Positions 1 through 6,538 of a stretch of 29,018 nucleotides of DNA are shown here, piece by piece (positions within the stretch are counted from its first letter, which is position 1; each line of letters starts with the position of its first letter). The DNA lies in IMG/VR virus record IMGVR_UViG_3300010883_000289, positions 1 through 29,018 of that record. One strand, 5' to 3'. The notes beneath the pieces are model-generated. The model saw nothing but the letters and a program-made list of their open reading frames with translations, did no database searches and was not told the DNA's origin. The position numbers and the translations under genes were made by a program. This DNA is from a virus.

Positions 1-13
1 ATCATCATTCTTC

Positions 14-165
14 AGATGTACAAGTTTATTATGTAAAAAGATGTAACAATAATTAATTCAGCTAATGTGCAGATTTACATTGTTATGTGCAAATGTTACA
101 TCTTTTTACATCTTATTTATTATAAAAAAAACATAAAAAACTTTATAAAAAAACTGTACATTTGC
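14..165. repeat. Inverted repeat and iteron-like cluster, possible origin or operator region
   Basis: A perfect 18-bp inverted repeat lies at 31-48 and 94-111 (arms ATGTAAAAAGATGTAACA and its complement), separated by 45 bases. Between and around the arms is an imperfect direct repeat, ATGTGCAGATTTACAT at 65-80 and ATGTGCAAATGTTACAT at 85-101. More copies of a GATGTAmA-like word occur at 15-23, 40-48, 96-103 (reverse) and 106-113 (reverse), with TGTACA at 155-160. Clusters of short repeats plus a long palindrome in A/T-rich DNA suit a replication origin or a multi-site operator. No gene is seen here. The function is inferred. Confidence 0.55.
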
Positions 166-188
166 TTTATTTAGGGTATTATTATAGT
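154..188 (+). promoter_or_regulatory. Promoter for the first small gene
   Basis: CTGTAC at 154-159, a 17-base spacer, then TATTAT at 177-182, with an A/T-rich tract upstream. The arrangement matches the other promoters in this window. Transcripts would start near 190 and read into the gene at 240. Confidence 0.5.
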
Positions 189-239
189 ATGTCAATCAGA
201 CATGCAAAAGAAAAAACTCAAAGATAAAGGATAAATAAA

Positions 240-551
240 ATGTCAAATAATAATAATAAAAATGTAAATTGGAATTTCTATGCACAAATAGCTTGGGATT
301 GTGATAAGCTCGTGCGTGACATAATGTCAATGGCAATAACTTTTAATGCACATAATCATGGGATTATTGGGGATAAAGCTGGCAATAAAAATGAGCCATT
401 TATGCTTAGCGCAATCCCTCAAAAGCCTGGCAATGGACATTGGGATTTACATTTAATTGCTCCCTTAAATGCATTAATGGCATGTGCAGCTTTGCTTGAG
501 GGATGGGACATGGAGCTAAATGAGGATGAGCAAAGCATTATTATGTGCTAA
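240..551 (+). CDS. Hypothetical small protein, 103 aa
   Basis: I do not recognise the family. The start is supported by AAAGGA about 9 bases upstream of the ATG and a promoter at 154-182. The protein opens with an Asn-rich stretch, then has a WNFYAQIAWDCD segment and an amphipathic C-terminal half (PLNALMACAALLEGWDMEL) that is probably helical. It has no signal peptide and no clear membrane segment. It is transcribed alone: a strong terminator follows 20 bases after the stop. Its place beside an origin-like repeat cluster suggests an early or accessory protein. A TGACATAATGTCA palindrome lies inside the coding region at 317-329 and recurs past the terminator. Real gene: likely; function: unknown. 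Confidence 0.7.
   Translation: MSNNNNKNVNWNFYAQIAWDCDKLVRDIMSMAITFNAHNHGIIGDKAGNKNEPFMLSAIPQKPGNGHWDLHLIAPLNALMACAALLEGWDMELNEDEQSIIMC
317..332. repeat. Palindrome TGACATAATGTCAATG, copy 1
   Basis: A 13-base palindrome (6 + 1 + 6) followed by ATG. An almost identical copy lies at 648-663. This one is inside the 240-551 coding region. Confidence 0.5.
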
Positions 552-571
552 GCCTATTGCTATTATAACAT

Positions 572-620
572 AGCTATCCCTGCTTTTACAAAAGAAAATG
601 GGGATAGCTTATGCTTTTTT
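572..620 (+). terminator. Rho-independent terminator after the 103-aa gene
   Basis: AGCTATCCC at 572-580 pairs with GGGATAGCT at 601-609 (9 bp, 20-base loop), followed by six Ts at 615-620. Confidence 0.75.
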
Positions 621-821
621 ATCGAGGGCTTTAGGGCTATGGAATAATGACATTATGTCAATGTAAATAAATGTAATAAAAGCTTCTAGGGCCCCAAAGG
701 GCTTTGTAAACCTCCCTATAAATGAATAGTGAAAATTGCTCACCCAGAAAAACGATAAAAAACAATTGCTCTCAAAAAATTCTGGCAGAAATAAAAAGAG
801 CTTTTAGCTAAAAAAAAATAC
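621..821. other. Gene-free gap between two convergent genes
   Basis: No coding region is supported. The stretch holds the second TGACATTATGTCA palindrome (648-660), a small hairpin near 690-705 (GGGCCCC / GGGCT) and a direct repeat of AATTGCTC near 735 and 764. Nothing else was identified. Confidence 0.4.
648..663. repeat. Palindrome TGACATTATGTCAATG, copy 2
   Basis: It differs from the copy at 317-332 only at the central base. A paired perfect palindrome about 330 bases away is typical of a dimeric regulator site, but no regulator is assigned. Confidence 0.5.
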
Positions 822-845
822 AAAAAAAGGAGGCCCCGAAGGGCC
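822..845 (-). terminator. Terminator with UUCG loop, minus strand
   Basis: Read on the minus strand: GGCCC, TTCG tetraloop, GGGCC, TCC, then seven Ts. It ends just past the stop of the minus-strand gene at 852-1103. Confidence 0.8.
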
Positions 846-851
846 AGTGAC

Positions 852-1103
852 TCATGCTTCTTTGATTAGGTCACATTGATTCTGCACTTGATACTTAGAA
901 AAAGTTGCCTGAATAGGTAGTTCATTCTGAATGTAGTATCCGAGTACTCGTGTAGTTTGATTCACCTGAGGAGGGAGAGTTGCTTCATCGTCAATCCAGA
1001 ATGTATCGCCTGTGTGAATAAAACGAATTCTATCACCGTTATCATTTCCTAGTATTTGACATGTCATTTTGCGTGCTCTTCTGTTCTTGTATAATTTTTG
1101 CAT
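852..1103 (-). CDS. Hypothetical small protein, 83 aa
   Basis: Not recognised. The start is supported by AAGGAAATCAAAATG on the minus strand and by a close-to-consensus promoter at 1150-1178. The N-terminus is basic (MQKLYKNRRARK); a short beta-rich core follows (CQILGNDNGDRIRFIHTGDTFW), then an acidic patch. It has no membrane segment. An internal Met at residue 13 would give a shorter product, but it lacks as good a ribosome site. The gene is monocistronic, with its own promoter and UUCG terminator, and diverges from the gene at 1259. This layout is common for early phage host-takeover proteins, but that role is only a guess. Confidence 0.7.
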   Translation of the reverse strand: MQKLYKNRRARKMTCQILGNDNGDRIRFIHTGDTFWIDDEATLPPQVNQTTRVLGYYIQNELPIQATFSKYQVQNQCDLIKEA

Positions 1104-1149
1104 TTTGATTTCCTTGAGTTTGAGTTTGTCTTCTTATTAAGACAATACT

Positions 1150-1178
1150 ATTATAACTACTCAGACATAAATGTATAA
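1150..1178 (-). promoter_or_regulatory. Minus-strand sigma70-type promoter
   Basis: Read on the minus strand: TTATAC (1173-1178), 17-base spacer, TATAAT (1150-1155). The same -35, spacer and -10 occur in the promoter at 27491-27519. Confidence 0.7.
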
Positions 1179-1209
1179 ATAATTTTATAAAAAAAAATAC
1201 AAAAAAAAC

Positions 1210-1238
1210 TTGAACAAATGATGAAAAAGGATTATAAT
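1210..1238 (+). promoter_or_regulatory. Plus-strand sigma70-type promoter
   Basis: TTGAAC (1210-1215), 17-base spacer, TATAAT (1233-1238), preceded by an A tract. It diverges from the minus-strand promoter at 1150-1178 and drives the 1259 gene with a very short leader. Confidence 0.75.
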
Positions 1239-1258
1239 ACTATTATAGGAATTAACCT

Positions 1259-1534
1259 ATGGCAGAAGAAAAAGGAAAACTTATGAAATTACAAATTGGA
1301 CAAAACTGGAACATGGCAAAATACCAATCCGGATGGAGAAATGGAGTTTTGATGGAAATTACAGAATTACCTGATGAAGGAATGAATGAATGTATTTTCT
1401 TGATTAATGGAAAACTAGAAACCTATTGGATTGGAATTGATAATGATGGAGATTATTATTGGAATGAAGAGGATAAAACTATAGGAATGGTTTATTATGG
1501 AGAACATTGCCTCGTTATGAAATCTATCAATTAG
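1259..1534 (+). CDS. Hypothetical small protein, 91 aa
   Basis: Not recognised. Two starts are possible: ATG 1259, with AGGA 8 bases upstream but only about 14 bases after the likely transcription start; and ATG 1283, with AAAAAGGA at good distance, giving 83 residues that begin MKLQIGQNWN. I slightly prefer 1283 biologically and give the longer form here. The protein is rich in Trp, Gly and acidic residues (WIGIDNDGDYYWNEEDKT), suggesting a small beta-fold without membrane segments. It lies in the accessory block before the methyltransferase gene. Its codons are more A-rich than those of the structural genes. Confidence 0.7.
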   Translation: MAEEKGKLMKLQIGQNWNMAKYQSGWRNGVLMEITELPDEGMNECIFLINGKLETYWIGIDNDGDYYWNEEDKTIGMVYYGEHCLVMKSIN

Positions 1535-1544
1535 ATTTGTTTGT

Positions 1545-1563
1545 TCTTATAGTTATACACTTA
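1545..1563 (-). repeat. 19-bp dispersed word, reverse copy
   Basis: The complement reads TAAGTGTATAACTATAAGA, identical to copies at 3242-3260, 11297-11315 and (reverse) 27913-27931. It lies between the 1259 gene and the methyltransferase gene. Confidence 0.75.
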
Positions 1564-1601
1564 TGAACTAGCTAGCTCTTATAGATTTTATTATTCTATT
1601 T

Positions 1602-1615
1602 AGTATAGTTATACT
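1602..1615. promoter_or_regulatory. TATA-GT-TATA operator-like site
   Basis: AGTATAGTTATACT is palindromic except for its centre and has the same TATAGTTATA core as the 19-bp dispersed word. It lies 16 bases before the methyltransferase start, preceded by TTCTATTT as at the 2552 site. It may be an operator or a -10 region. Confidence 0.5.
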
Positions 1616-1630
1616 AACAAAGGAGGCTAG

Positions 1631-2149
1631 ATGAAACTAACACATTATAAAAGGAAACATCATACGGACGACAAATCCTATTCAGATGTTGTAATGACAC
1701 CAAAAGAATTAGCTCATAGAATTGTTGACCATTTATCACCATCAGGTAAAGTATTAGAACCATGTAGAGGTGATGCTCCACATTCTTATTACTCACATCC
1801 TTCATTTACAGACTGGTGTGAAGTAAGAGAAGACAAAAACTTCTTTGACTTCGAAGGACATGTTGACTGGACTATAACAAACCCACCATTTTCTATTTTC
1901 TCTCAGTTCTTAGAAGCATGCCTAGTAGTATCAGACAATGTTGTATTAGGACCGGTACATACAACACATTTAATAGCATCAAAGAAGAGAATGAGAATGA
2001 TGAAAGCTTATGGCTTCGGTATAAAAGAGATAATTATTTTTGATACACCCATTAAACCATGGCCTCAAACAGGCTTTCAATACTGTGCTTACCACCTAGA
2101 AAAAGGCTGGAAAGGTGTCATAACATTCACAGACTGGACAACACAATAA
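1631..2149 (+). CDS. Compact DNA N6-adenine methyltransferase-like protein, 172 aa
   Basis: Probably transfers methyl from S-adenosylmethionine to adenine N6 in DNA. Visible motifs in order: TPKELA at 23-28 (motif X-like segment), VLEPCRGDA at 41-49 (SAM-binding motif I, usually VLEPxAGxG) and TNPPFS at 83-88 (motif IV, catalytic NPPF). The order X-I-IV and the short length fit minimal phage adenine methylases without a separate target-recognition domain. Motif I is unusual: Arg-Gly-Asp replaces Ala/Ser-Gly-x-Gly. The start has AAAGGAGG ideally placed. No restriction enzyme lies nearby, so it is an orphan, perhaps protecting phage DNA or marking it for replication or packaging. Catalytic activity is likely, not certain. 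Confidence 0.75.
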   Translation: MKLTHYKRKHHTDDKSYSDVVMTPKELAHRIVDHLSPSGKVLEPCRGDAPHSYYSHPSFTDWCEVREDKNFFDFEGHVDWTITNPPFSIFSQFLEACLVVSDNVVLGPVHTTHLIASKKRMRMMKAYGFGIKEIIIFDTPIKPWPQTGFQYCAYHLEKGWKGVITFTDWTTQ

Positions 2150-2232
2150 AGACATGTTAACTTGTTTATCATCAGACATCGTCTCTAAGAGCTTTTCTTT
2201 GTTTGCCTATTAGATAACATAGCAAACTAAAA

Positions 2233-2255
2233 AGGATGACCTCTATGACCATCCT
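2233..2255 (-). terminator. Terminator, minus strand
   Basis: On the minus strand AGGATG (2250-2255) pairs with CATCCT (2233-2238) across an 11-base loop and is followed by TTTTTA. It lies 24 bases past the stop of the minus-strand gene at 2280-2456. Confidence 0.65.
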
Positions 2256-2279
2256 CGTTAATCCTAGAGCCATAATGTA

Positions 2280-2456
2280 TCAATGCTCCACATCAACTTT
2301 GGTGACAATTGCATGGTGTTTAGGCATACAGTCTGGGCCTGCTAGTTCTTTTGCTTTGTGGAATGCTTCTGATTGAGTGAAGGCTGTGACCTCTACCACT
2401 TCAGTTACCACAATCCGTTTTTTTAAGATGACTTTGTATTTGCGTTCGTTCTTCAT
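2280..2456 (-). CDS. Small DpnD/PcfM-like phage protein, 58 aa
   Basis: The reading frame is open further upstream to 2600, but I place the start at ATG 2456: it has AAAGGGAG 6 bases upstream on the minus strand and lies below a TATAAT promoter at 2488-2493. The longer version would run through the promoter. The sequence (KYKVILKKRIVVTEVVEVTAFTQSEAFHKAKELAG) has the pattern of small phage and plasmid proteins: two beta strands then an Ala-rich helix, similar in style to the DpnD/PcfM family. Function unknown in that family as far as I know. The likeness is by eye only. Confidence 0.6.
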   Translation of the reverse strand: MKNERKYKVILKKRIVVTEVVEVTAFTQSEAFHKAKELAGPDCMPKHHAIVTKVDVEH

Positions 2457-2487
2457 GTGAGCTCCCTTTATGTTGTTCCCATAGTTA

Positions 2488-2515
2488 ATTATACAATGTC
2501 TAGATTTTTTGTACA
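2488..2515 (-). promoter_or_regulatory. Minus-strand promoter for the 58-aa gene
   Basis: Minus strand: TGTACA (2510-2515), 16-base spacer, TATAAT (2488-2493). Confidence 0.55.
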
Positions 2516-2551
2516 TTTTTTTTAATAAAAAATTTATCTTTTCTATTTTCG

Positions 2552-2568
2552 GAGTATAGTTATAACTC
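2552..2568. promoter_or_regulatory. TATA-GT-TATA operator-like site before the HTH gene
   Basis: GAGTATAGTTATAACTC is near-palindromic and shares the TATAGTTATA core and an upstream TTCTATTT with the site at 1602-1615. It lies about 53 bases before the HTH gene at 2621 and may serve as its promoter -10 region, its operator, or both. Confidence 0.5.
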
Positions 2569-2620
2569 ATAAGGCATGAAGTATTGTATAGGCCTGTCAA
2601 TTATAATTGGAGGACTATGA

Positions 2621-2977
2621 ATGGATAAAGATGATAGAAAGTATTATCGTAAGCATTGGAATTGTAAAGACCCGGCACTATTTGAATGGATTGCGCATCA
2701 ACGGGGGTTTTCTTATGACCCAACACTTGAGTTGGAAAGAAAGCTTGATGGTGAGCCTGACCCACAAGAAGCTGAATGGGAGAGGTCTGATTTGTTAAGA
2801 AAATGTATTAAAAAATTATCAAGTGATGAACAGATTGTAGTATTTCATTATTATTATGATGGTTGGACTCTACAGCAAATCGCTGATGAGATGAGCGTTG
2901 TAGTTAGTACAGCATACAAAAAAAGAGAGAAGGCATTGAAAAATTTAAGGTATCTTATAGAGGTGGCCCAAAAATGA
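2621..2977 (+). CDS. Sigma-region-4-like helix-turn-helix protein (late regulator or small terminase)
   Basis: The C-terminal half (about 58-113) has the layout of sigma factor region 4: LLRKCIKKLSSDEQIVVFHYYYDGWTLQQIADEM, a turn, then VVVSTAYKKREKALKNL. The probable recognition helix covers 95-108. The N-terminal 55 residues are charged and not recognised. GGAGG stands 7 bases before the ATG. It opens the long structural gene block and overlaps the next gene by 4 bases (ATGA). Two roles fit: a DNA-binding small terminase subunit, usual just before TerL, or a late-gene activator that recruits host RNA polymerase. Regularly placed TATAGTTATA sites at 1604, 2555, 3248 and 11303 make the second attractive. 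The fold is fairly clear; the role is not. Confidence 0.6.
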   Translation: MDKDDRKYYRKHWNCKDPALFEWIAHQRGFSYDPTLELERKLDGEPDPQEAEWERSDLLRKCIKKLSSDEQIVVFHYYYDGWTLQQIADEMSVVVSTAYKKREKALKNLRYLIEVAQK

Positions 2978-3231
2978 ATAAAGACGAACATAAAAAGCGT
3001 AGTGCTAATTATAAAGCACAACTGAAACAAGCAATCTATGCTGGAGACTTTGAGAGAATCGTCTGTACAGTTATGTTGTTAGCCGTTAAGAACAATGAGG
3101 CAGAAGACTGGAAAGCCTCTCCTCGCACATTTATGGAACTCCTACAGGTGCTCTCCAAGTATAGAGCAGAGTTTGGTGATTCCGGTATGGAAGACATACT
3201 TAAAGTGTTAGAAGGCGGAAAAGAAGATTGA
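2974..3231 (+). CDS. Small protein before TerL, candidate small terminase subunit, 85 aa
   Basis: It starts inside the preceding gene's stop (ATGA overlap), so it is translationally coupled to the HTH protein. The protein looks all-helical: a basic N-terminus (MNKDEHKKRSANYKAQLKQ), a hydrophobic helix (FERIVCTVMLLAVKNNEA) and a C-terminal helix (PRTFMELLQVLSKYRAEFG). Phage small terminases usually combine an N-terminal HTH with a helical oligomerisation core; here the HTH is in one gene and a helical, core-like piece in the next. It could therefore be the whole small terminase, half of a split one, or unrelated. Position is the main evidence. Confidence 0.5.
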   Translation: MNKDEHKKRSANYKAQLKQAIYAGDFERIVCTVMLLAVKNNEAEDWKASPRTFMELLQVLSKYRAEFGDSGMEDILKVLEGGKED

Positions 3232-3241
3232 TTGTATTCTC

Positions 3242-3260
3242 TAAGTGTATAACTATAAGA
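3242..3260 (+). repeat. 19-bp dispersed word, copy before terL
   Basis: TAAGTGTATAACTATAAGA, about 38 bases before the TerL start. The identity with the copy at 11297 extends to 26 bases (3241-3266). It contains -10-like TATAAC/TATAAG, so it may be a promoter, operator or both. Confidence 0.75.
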
Positions 3261-3298
3261 TACAAACTATTATTAATAGTAAATAAGGATAAGTGTAG

Positions 3299-4852
3299 AT
3301 GTCGAAGATAAGTCCAGCAATTATGAAAAGATTACATGACCCTCGTCAGTTCTTTAAGTTTCTTAAAGTATTTGATAAGGATACAGGTAAGCTGGTTCCC
3401 TTTGTCTTAAATGCAGAACAAGAAGAATTATTAGATGCACTCTTAACTCATCAAAAAGTAGTTGTCTGTAAAGCACGGCAGATAGGATGTTCTACTCTAA
3501 TTCGTGCTTACTTCCTATGGAAAACTTATGTCGAAACCCAACCAACCAGAAGTGCTATTATCAGTTACACAAGAGATAGTGCAGACCACCTCCACAGTAT
3601 TGACAAAGAATTCTATCTATCAATGCCAAAGCCACTCCAAAGGAAGTTGTCCAAGTCCTCCTCTAGAACCTTACAGTTTGGGGACACTAAAGCTGAGCTC
3701 AGAGCATTCACAGGAGGCGGTAAAGGAGGAGCTACCCGTTCATTTACTTTTTCATCAGCTCACATCTCAGAATTCGCCTTTTTTGACGACCAGTCTGACT
3801 TGCTTGCTAACATCCAAGCTTCAGTTGGAGAGGGACAATTAATCATTGAGACGACACCAAATGGTCCAGGTGATGTTTACCATCGCTTGTGTAACAATGC
3901 TAGAACCAATGGTTGGCATTTATGTTTCTTCCCATGGTTCAAGCATGGTCGTTACAAGAAGAAGAGCCAGTTTGGAAGTACTAATGTACCAAACGCAACT
4001 GATGATGAGTTAAGTGTAAAAGAAGAATTAGGTCTAACGATGGCACAGTTGTATTGGCGTAGAACACAAATAAGTACAATGGGTTTAGAGAAGTTCCAAA
4101 GAGAGTTTCCTTCCTCAGTTGATGAAGCATTTATGACCTCATCCAATGTGTTCTTTCCTACAGACATTGTGGATAATTTAGACTTGTTAGAACTGGGTAA
4201 AGGTCCTGACATGTATTATTGTGATGTGATGGGTGATAAGTATGCAATGGGTGTGGATGTTGCACATGGCAATGGTGGTGATTACAGCACAGTAACAATT
4301 GTGAGTTGTACAACCATGCAGCCAGTGTATCATTATCGCTCTAATCGTATCAGACCGGAAGACTTTGCGGAAAAAATTTGGGACATCTATTGGGAATACG
4401 ATGAACCTTATACAATTGTAGAAGCAAATGGGCCGGGTTCATTGGTCATTTATCGATTAAAAGAATTTAGAATGAAGAATTTGTATAAAAATAAACAAAA
4501 CAAAGATTGGAATACACGAAAAGAAAATAAGATGGCCATCTATGACCATTTTAGAGAATTGATTTGTGATGGCACGATAGATTGTTTAGAAGCAACTCTA
4601 TGGGGTGAGATGAGAAACACTATCTGTAATGAAGGTGGTGCACCATCACATCCAAAAGGCCAGAACGATGACCTAATTATAAGTACTGCTCTAGCACTAT
4701 GGGGTGCAAAACTTAAACCGGCACCTTCTCTTTATGAAGTTAAACGAGAGTTGGTAGACAAATTTATAGCAAAAACGAAGGCCAGACGCACAAAAGCGAA
4801 AGGACCTATCCCGTATAGAATAAAAGGAAAGAAGTATGGCATACGCAATTAA
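3299..4852 (+). CDS. terL: Terminase large subunit
   Basis: The packaging motor: an ATPase that pumps DNA into the prohead and a nuclease that cuts it. Residues 58-66 (KARQIGCST) are the Walker A region; the Lys stands at the first position rather than before the Ser/Thr, a known deviant form as in lambda gpA. Residues 155-161 (HISEFAF) are the Walker B/catalytic Glu region (E158), with Ser in place of the usual Asp, and 184-189 (ETTPNG) are the coupling motif. The RNase H-like nuclease domain shows GVDVAHGNGGDYS (D320), VEANGPG (E375) and NDDLIIS (D457/D458). Length (517 aa) is normal. The portal start overlaps its end by 17 bases. Confidence 0.95.
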   Translation: MSKISPAIMKRLHDPRQFFKFLKVFDKDTGKLVPFVLNAEQEELLDALLTHQKVVVCKARQIGCSTLIRAYFLWKTYVETQPTRSAIISYTRDSADHLHSIDKEFYLSMPKPLQRKLSKSSSRTLQFGDTKAELRAFTGGGKGGATRSFTFSSAHISEFAFFDDQSDLLANIQASVGEGQLIIETTPNGPGDVYHRLCNNARTNGWHLCFFPWFKHGRYKKKSQFGSTNVPNATDDELSVKEELGLTMAQLYWRRTQISTMGLEKFQREFPSSVDEAFMTSSNVFFPTDIVDNLDLLELGKGPDMYYCDVMGDKYAMGVDVAHGNGGDYSTVTIVSCTTMQPVYHYRSNRIRPEDFAEKIWDIYWEYDEPYTIVEANGPGSLVIYRLKEFRMKNLYKNKQNKDWNTRKENKMAIYDHFRELICDGTIDCLEATLWGEMRNTICNEGGAPSHPKGQNDDLIISTALALWGAKLKPAPSLYEVKRELVDKFIAKTKARRTKAKGPIPYRIKGKKYGIRN

Positions 4853-6500
4853 ACCAAAACAGATAAGAAGAATCTGTGAACTACACGAATCTTACTGGGA
4901 TAACCATGTTAACACTCTATTTCAGTACAAATGTGCTTATGAAACAGATTTTTGGGATAACCAATTCAAAGATGACACTTCACAAATCCAAGTGCAGACA
5001 TCAGATGCTTATGGTTACATTGAATCATACATCGCTTCACTCTTCAGTCGCAATCCAGGTGTTATTGTTAAAGGAGGCGTCAGAGGCAGAGGTAATCCTC
5101 GTGCAGCACAACATCTAGCAAATGATTTTCTTATCTTACATAGACAAGAAATTGAAGATGCTAGTCGTCTCGCACTTATCTATCCTATGGCTTTCATGAA
5201 AATGTCGCCTAGAGAACATAAGGACATCTATCGTCGAGTAGACATGATGGCGTGCAACCCATGGGATGTGATTCTAGACCGAGATGCAAAGCGTTATAAG
5301 GACCAAAGATTCATTGCACACAAGTACTACCTCAGTCTTCCAGAAGCACAAGCCAAGTTTGGTAATAGGCAATACACTCCTACTTCAAAGAAAGAATACT
5401 TTGAAAGACTAGAAAACAATGAAGATGTGGCAGATTTAGATGCTGATGACATGTTTAAGTACATTGAAGTTATAGAGTTCTACGACCTCATCAACATGGA
5501 ACTTAAGTTCTGGTCTCCTCAGTATACTAACGGTGACAGATTCTTAGAAGCAGATTCTATTCCTTTCATGGACCATAACGGAGAACCTTGTATTCCAATC
5601 GTACCTCTTTACTTCAATCGCAAACCTGATTGTCCTATTGAAGGTTACAGTGCAATGAAACGCATTTATGACCAAATCTTTGAAACCAATCTTATTCGTA
5701 CCTTTCAAGCAAACGGTGTTAGAAAGGCAAGTCGGCAATACATTATTAAGCGGGGTACCTTCGATGAAGACTCTATGGCACAAATTACATCTGGTGTAGA
5801 TGGACTTTTTGTGGAAATTGATGATGATGACTTGGCCGGTGCTATTCGTCCAGTACCTAACAACCCAGTACCACCAGAACTACAGGCCTATTATGCACAA
5901 GTACAAGCAGATAAAGACAAAGGAAGCATCATGGCACCTTTCACACGAGGAGAAAGTACGCGTGCTTCTGCAACAGAAATTGCTGCTCTCGCTGCTTACA
6001 CTTCAAGTGAAGTTGGTCGTCTTGCGCGTGAAAGAGATAGTATGATTGAGGAACTTGCAAGAGTTTATCTATGTATCCTCAGTCTCTACTTAGAGCGAGA
6101 TAAAGCAGACATTGTTATTATAGACAATAAAGCAGAACCAGTAGGTTCTGATGACTTACATGAAAACTGGGTTATCTTTGCACAAGACCAAGCACAAACA
6201 CCTCTATCCGAATCAGTTAGGAAAAGAGAGTTTATTTCTTCAATTCCCACATTACAATCTTTAGGTGTCCCTCCGGATACTCTATTGGCTGAGATGGTGC
6301 GTGCTCTTGGTTTACCAGAATCTTTTGTGGAAGAAGCGGCAAGGAATAGAGAAGACATGGCAAAAGCCCAACAAGCTGTATCAGCTGCTAAAGCTGGAAC
6401 AGTTACAGACAACATACAACCGGATGCGACCGAATTGCAACAATTAAGTCAACCTGTTGGACCCAATAACTTAAACGCAATACTCGGTGAACAACCGTAG
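4836..6500 (+). CDS. Portal protein
   Basis: Forms the ring at the capsid vertex through which DNA passes and to which the neck attaches. The call rests on position right after terL (17-base overlap), length (554 aa) and typical portal segments: NPWDVILDRDAKRYKD at 141-156, followed by HKYYLSLPEAQAKFG (162-176), and a helical region near 375-400 (TRASATEIAALAAYTSSEVG) resembling the stem helix region. AAAGGAAAG supports the ATG. The last 60 residues (AKAQQAVSAAKAG and on) look flexible and may thread into the head. P22/T7-like podoviral portals are the closest type by style. Confidence 0.9.
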   Translation: MAYAIKPKQIRRICELHESYWDNHVNTLFQYKCAYETDFWDNQFKDDTSQIQVQTSDAYGYIESYIASLFSRNPGVIVKGGVRGRGNPRAAQHLANDFLILHRQEIEDASRLALIYPMAFMKMSPREHKDIYRRVDMMACNPWDVILDRDAKRYKDQRFIAHKYYLSLPEAQAKFGNRQYTPTSKKEYFERLENNEDVADLDADDMFKYIEVIEFYDLINMELKFWSPQYTNGDRFLEADSIPFMDHNGEPCIPIVPLYFNRKPDCPIEGYSAMKRIYDQIFETNLIRTFQANGVRKASRQYIIKRGTFDEDSMAQITSGVDGLFVEIDDDDLAGAIRPVPNNPVPPELQAYYAQVQADKDKGSIMAPFTRGESTRASATEIAALAAYTSSEVGRLARERDSMIEELARVYLCILSLYLERDKADIVIIDNKAEPVGSDDLHENWVIFAQDQAQTPLSESVRKREFISSIPTLQSLGVPPDTLLAEMVRALGLPESFVEEAARNREDMAKAQQAVSAAKAGTVTDNIQPDATELQQLSQPVGPNNLNAILGEQP

Positions 6501-6538
6501 TGAAAAAAAATAGGTATTAAATAGGACAGGAGATTATT

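Noticed and set aside
2457-2600. N-terminal extension of the 58-aa minus-strand gene to 2600
   Set aside because: It would translate through the TATAAT promoter region; ATG 2456 has a good AAAGGGAG site.
6086-6415. 109-aa minus-strand frame opposite the portal gene
   Set aside because: Antisense shadow within a well-supported gene; no independent signals.
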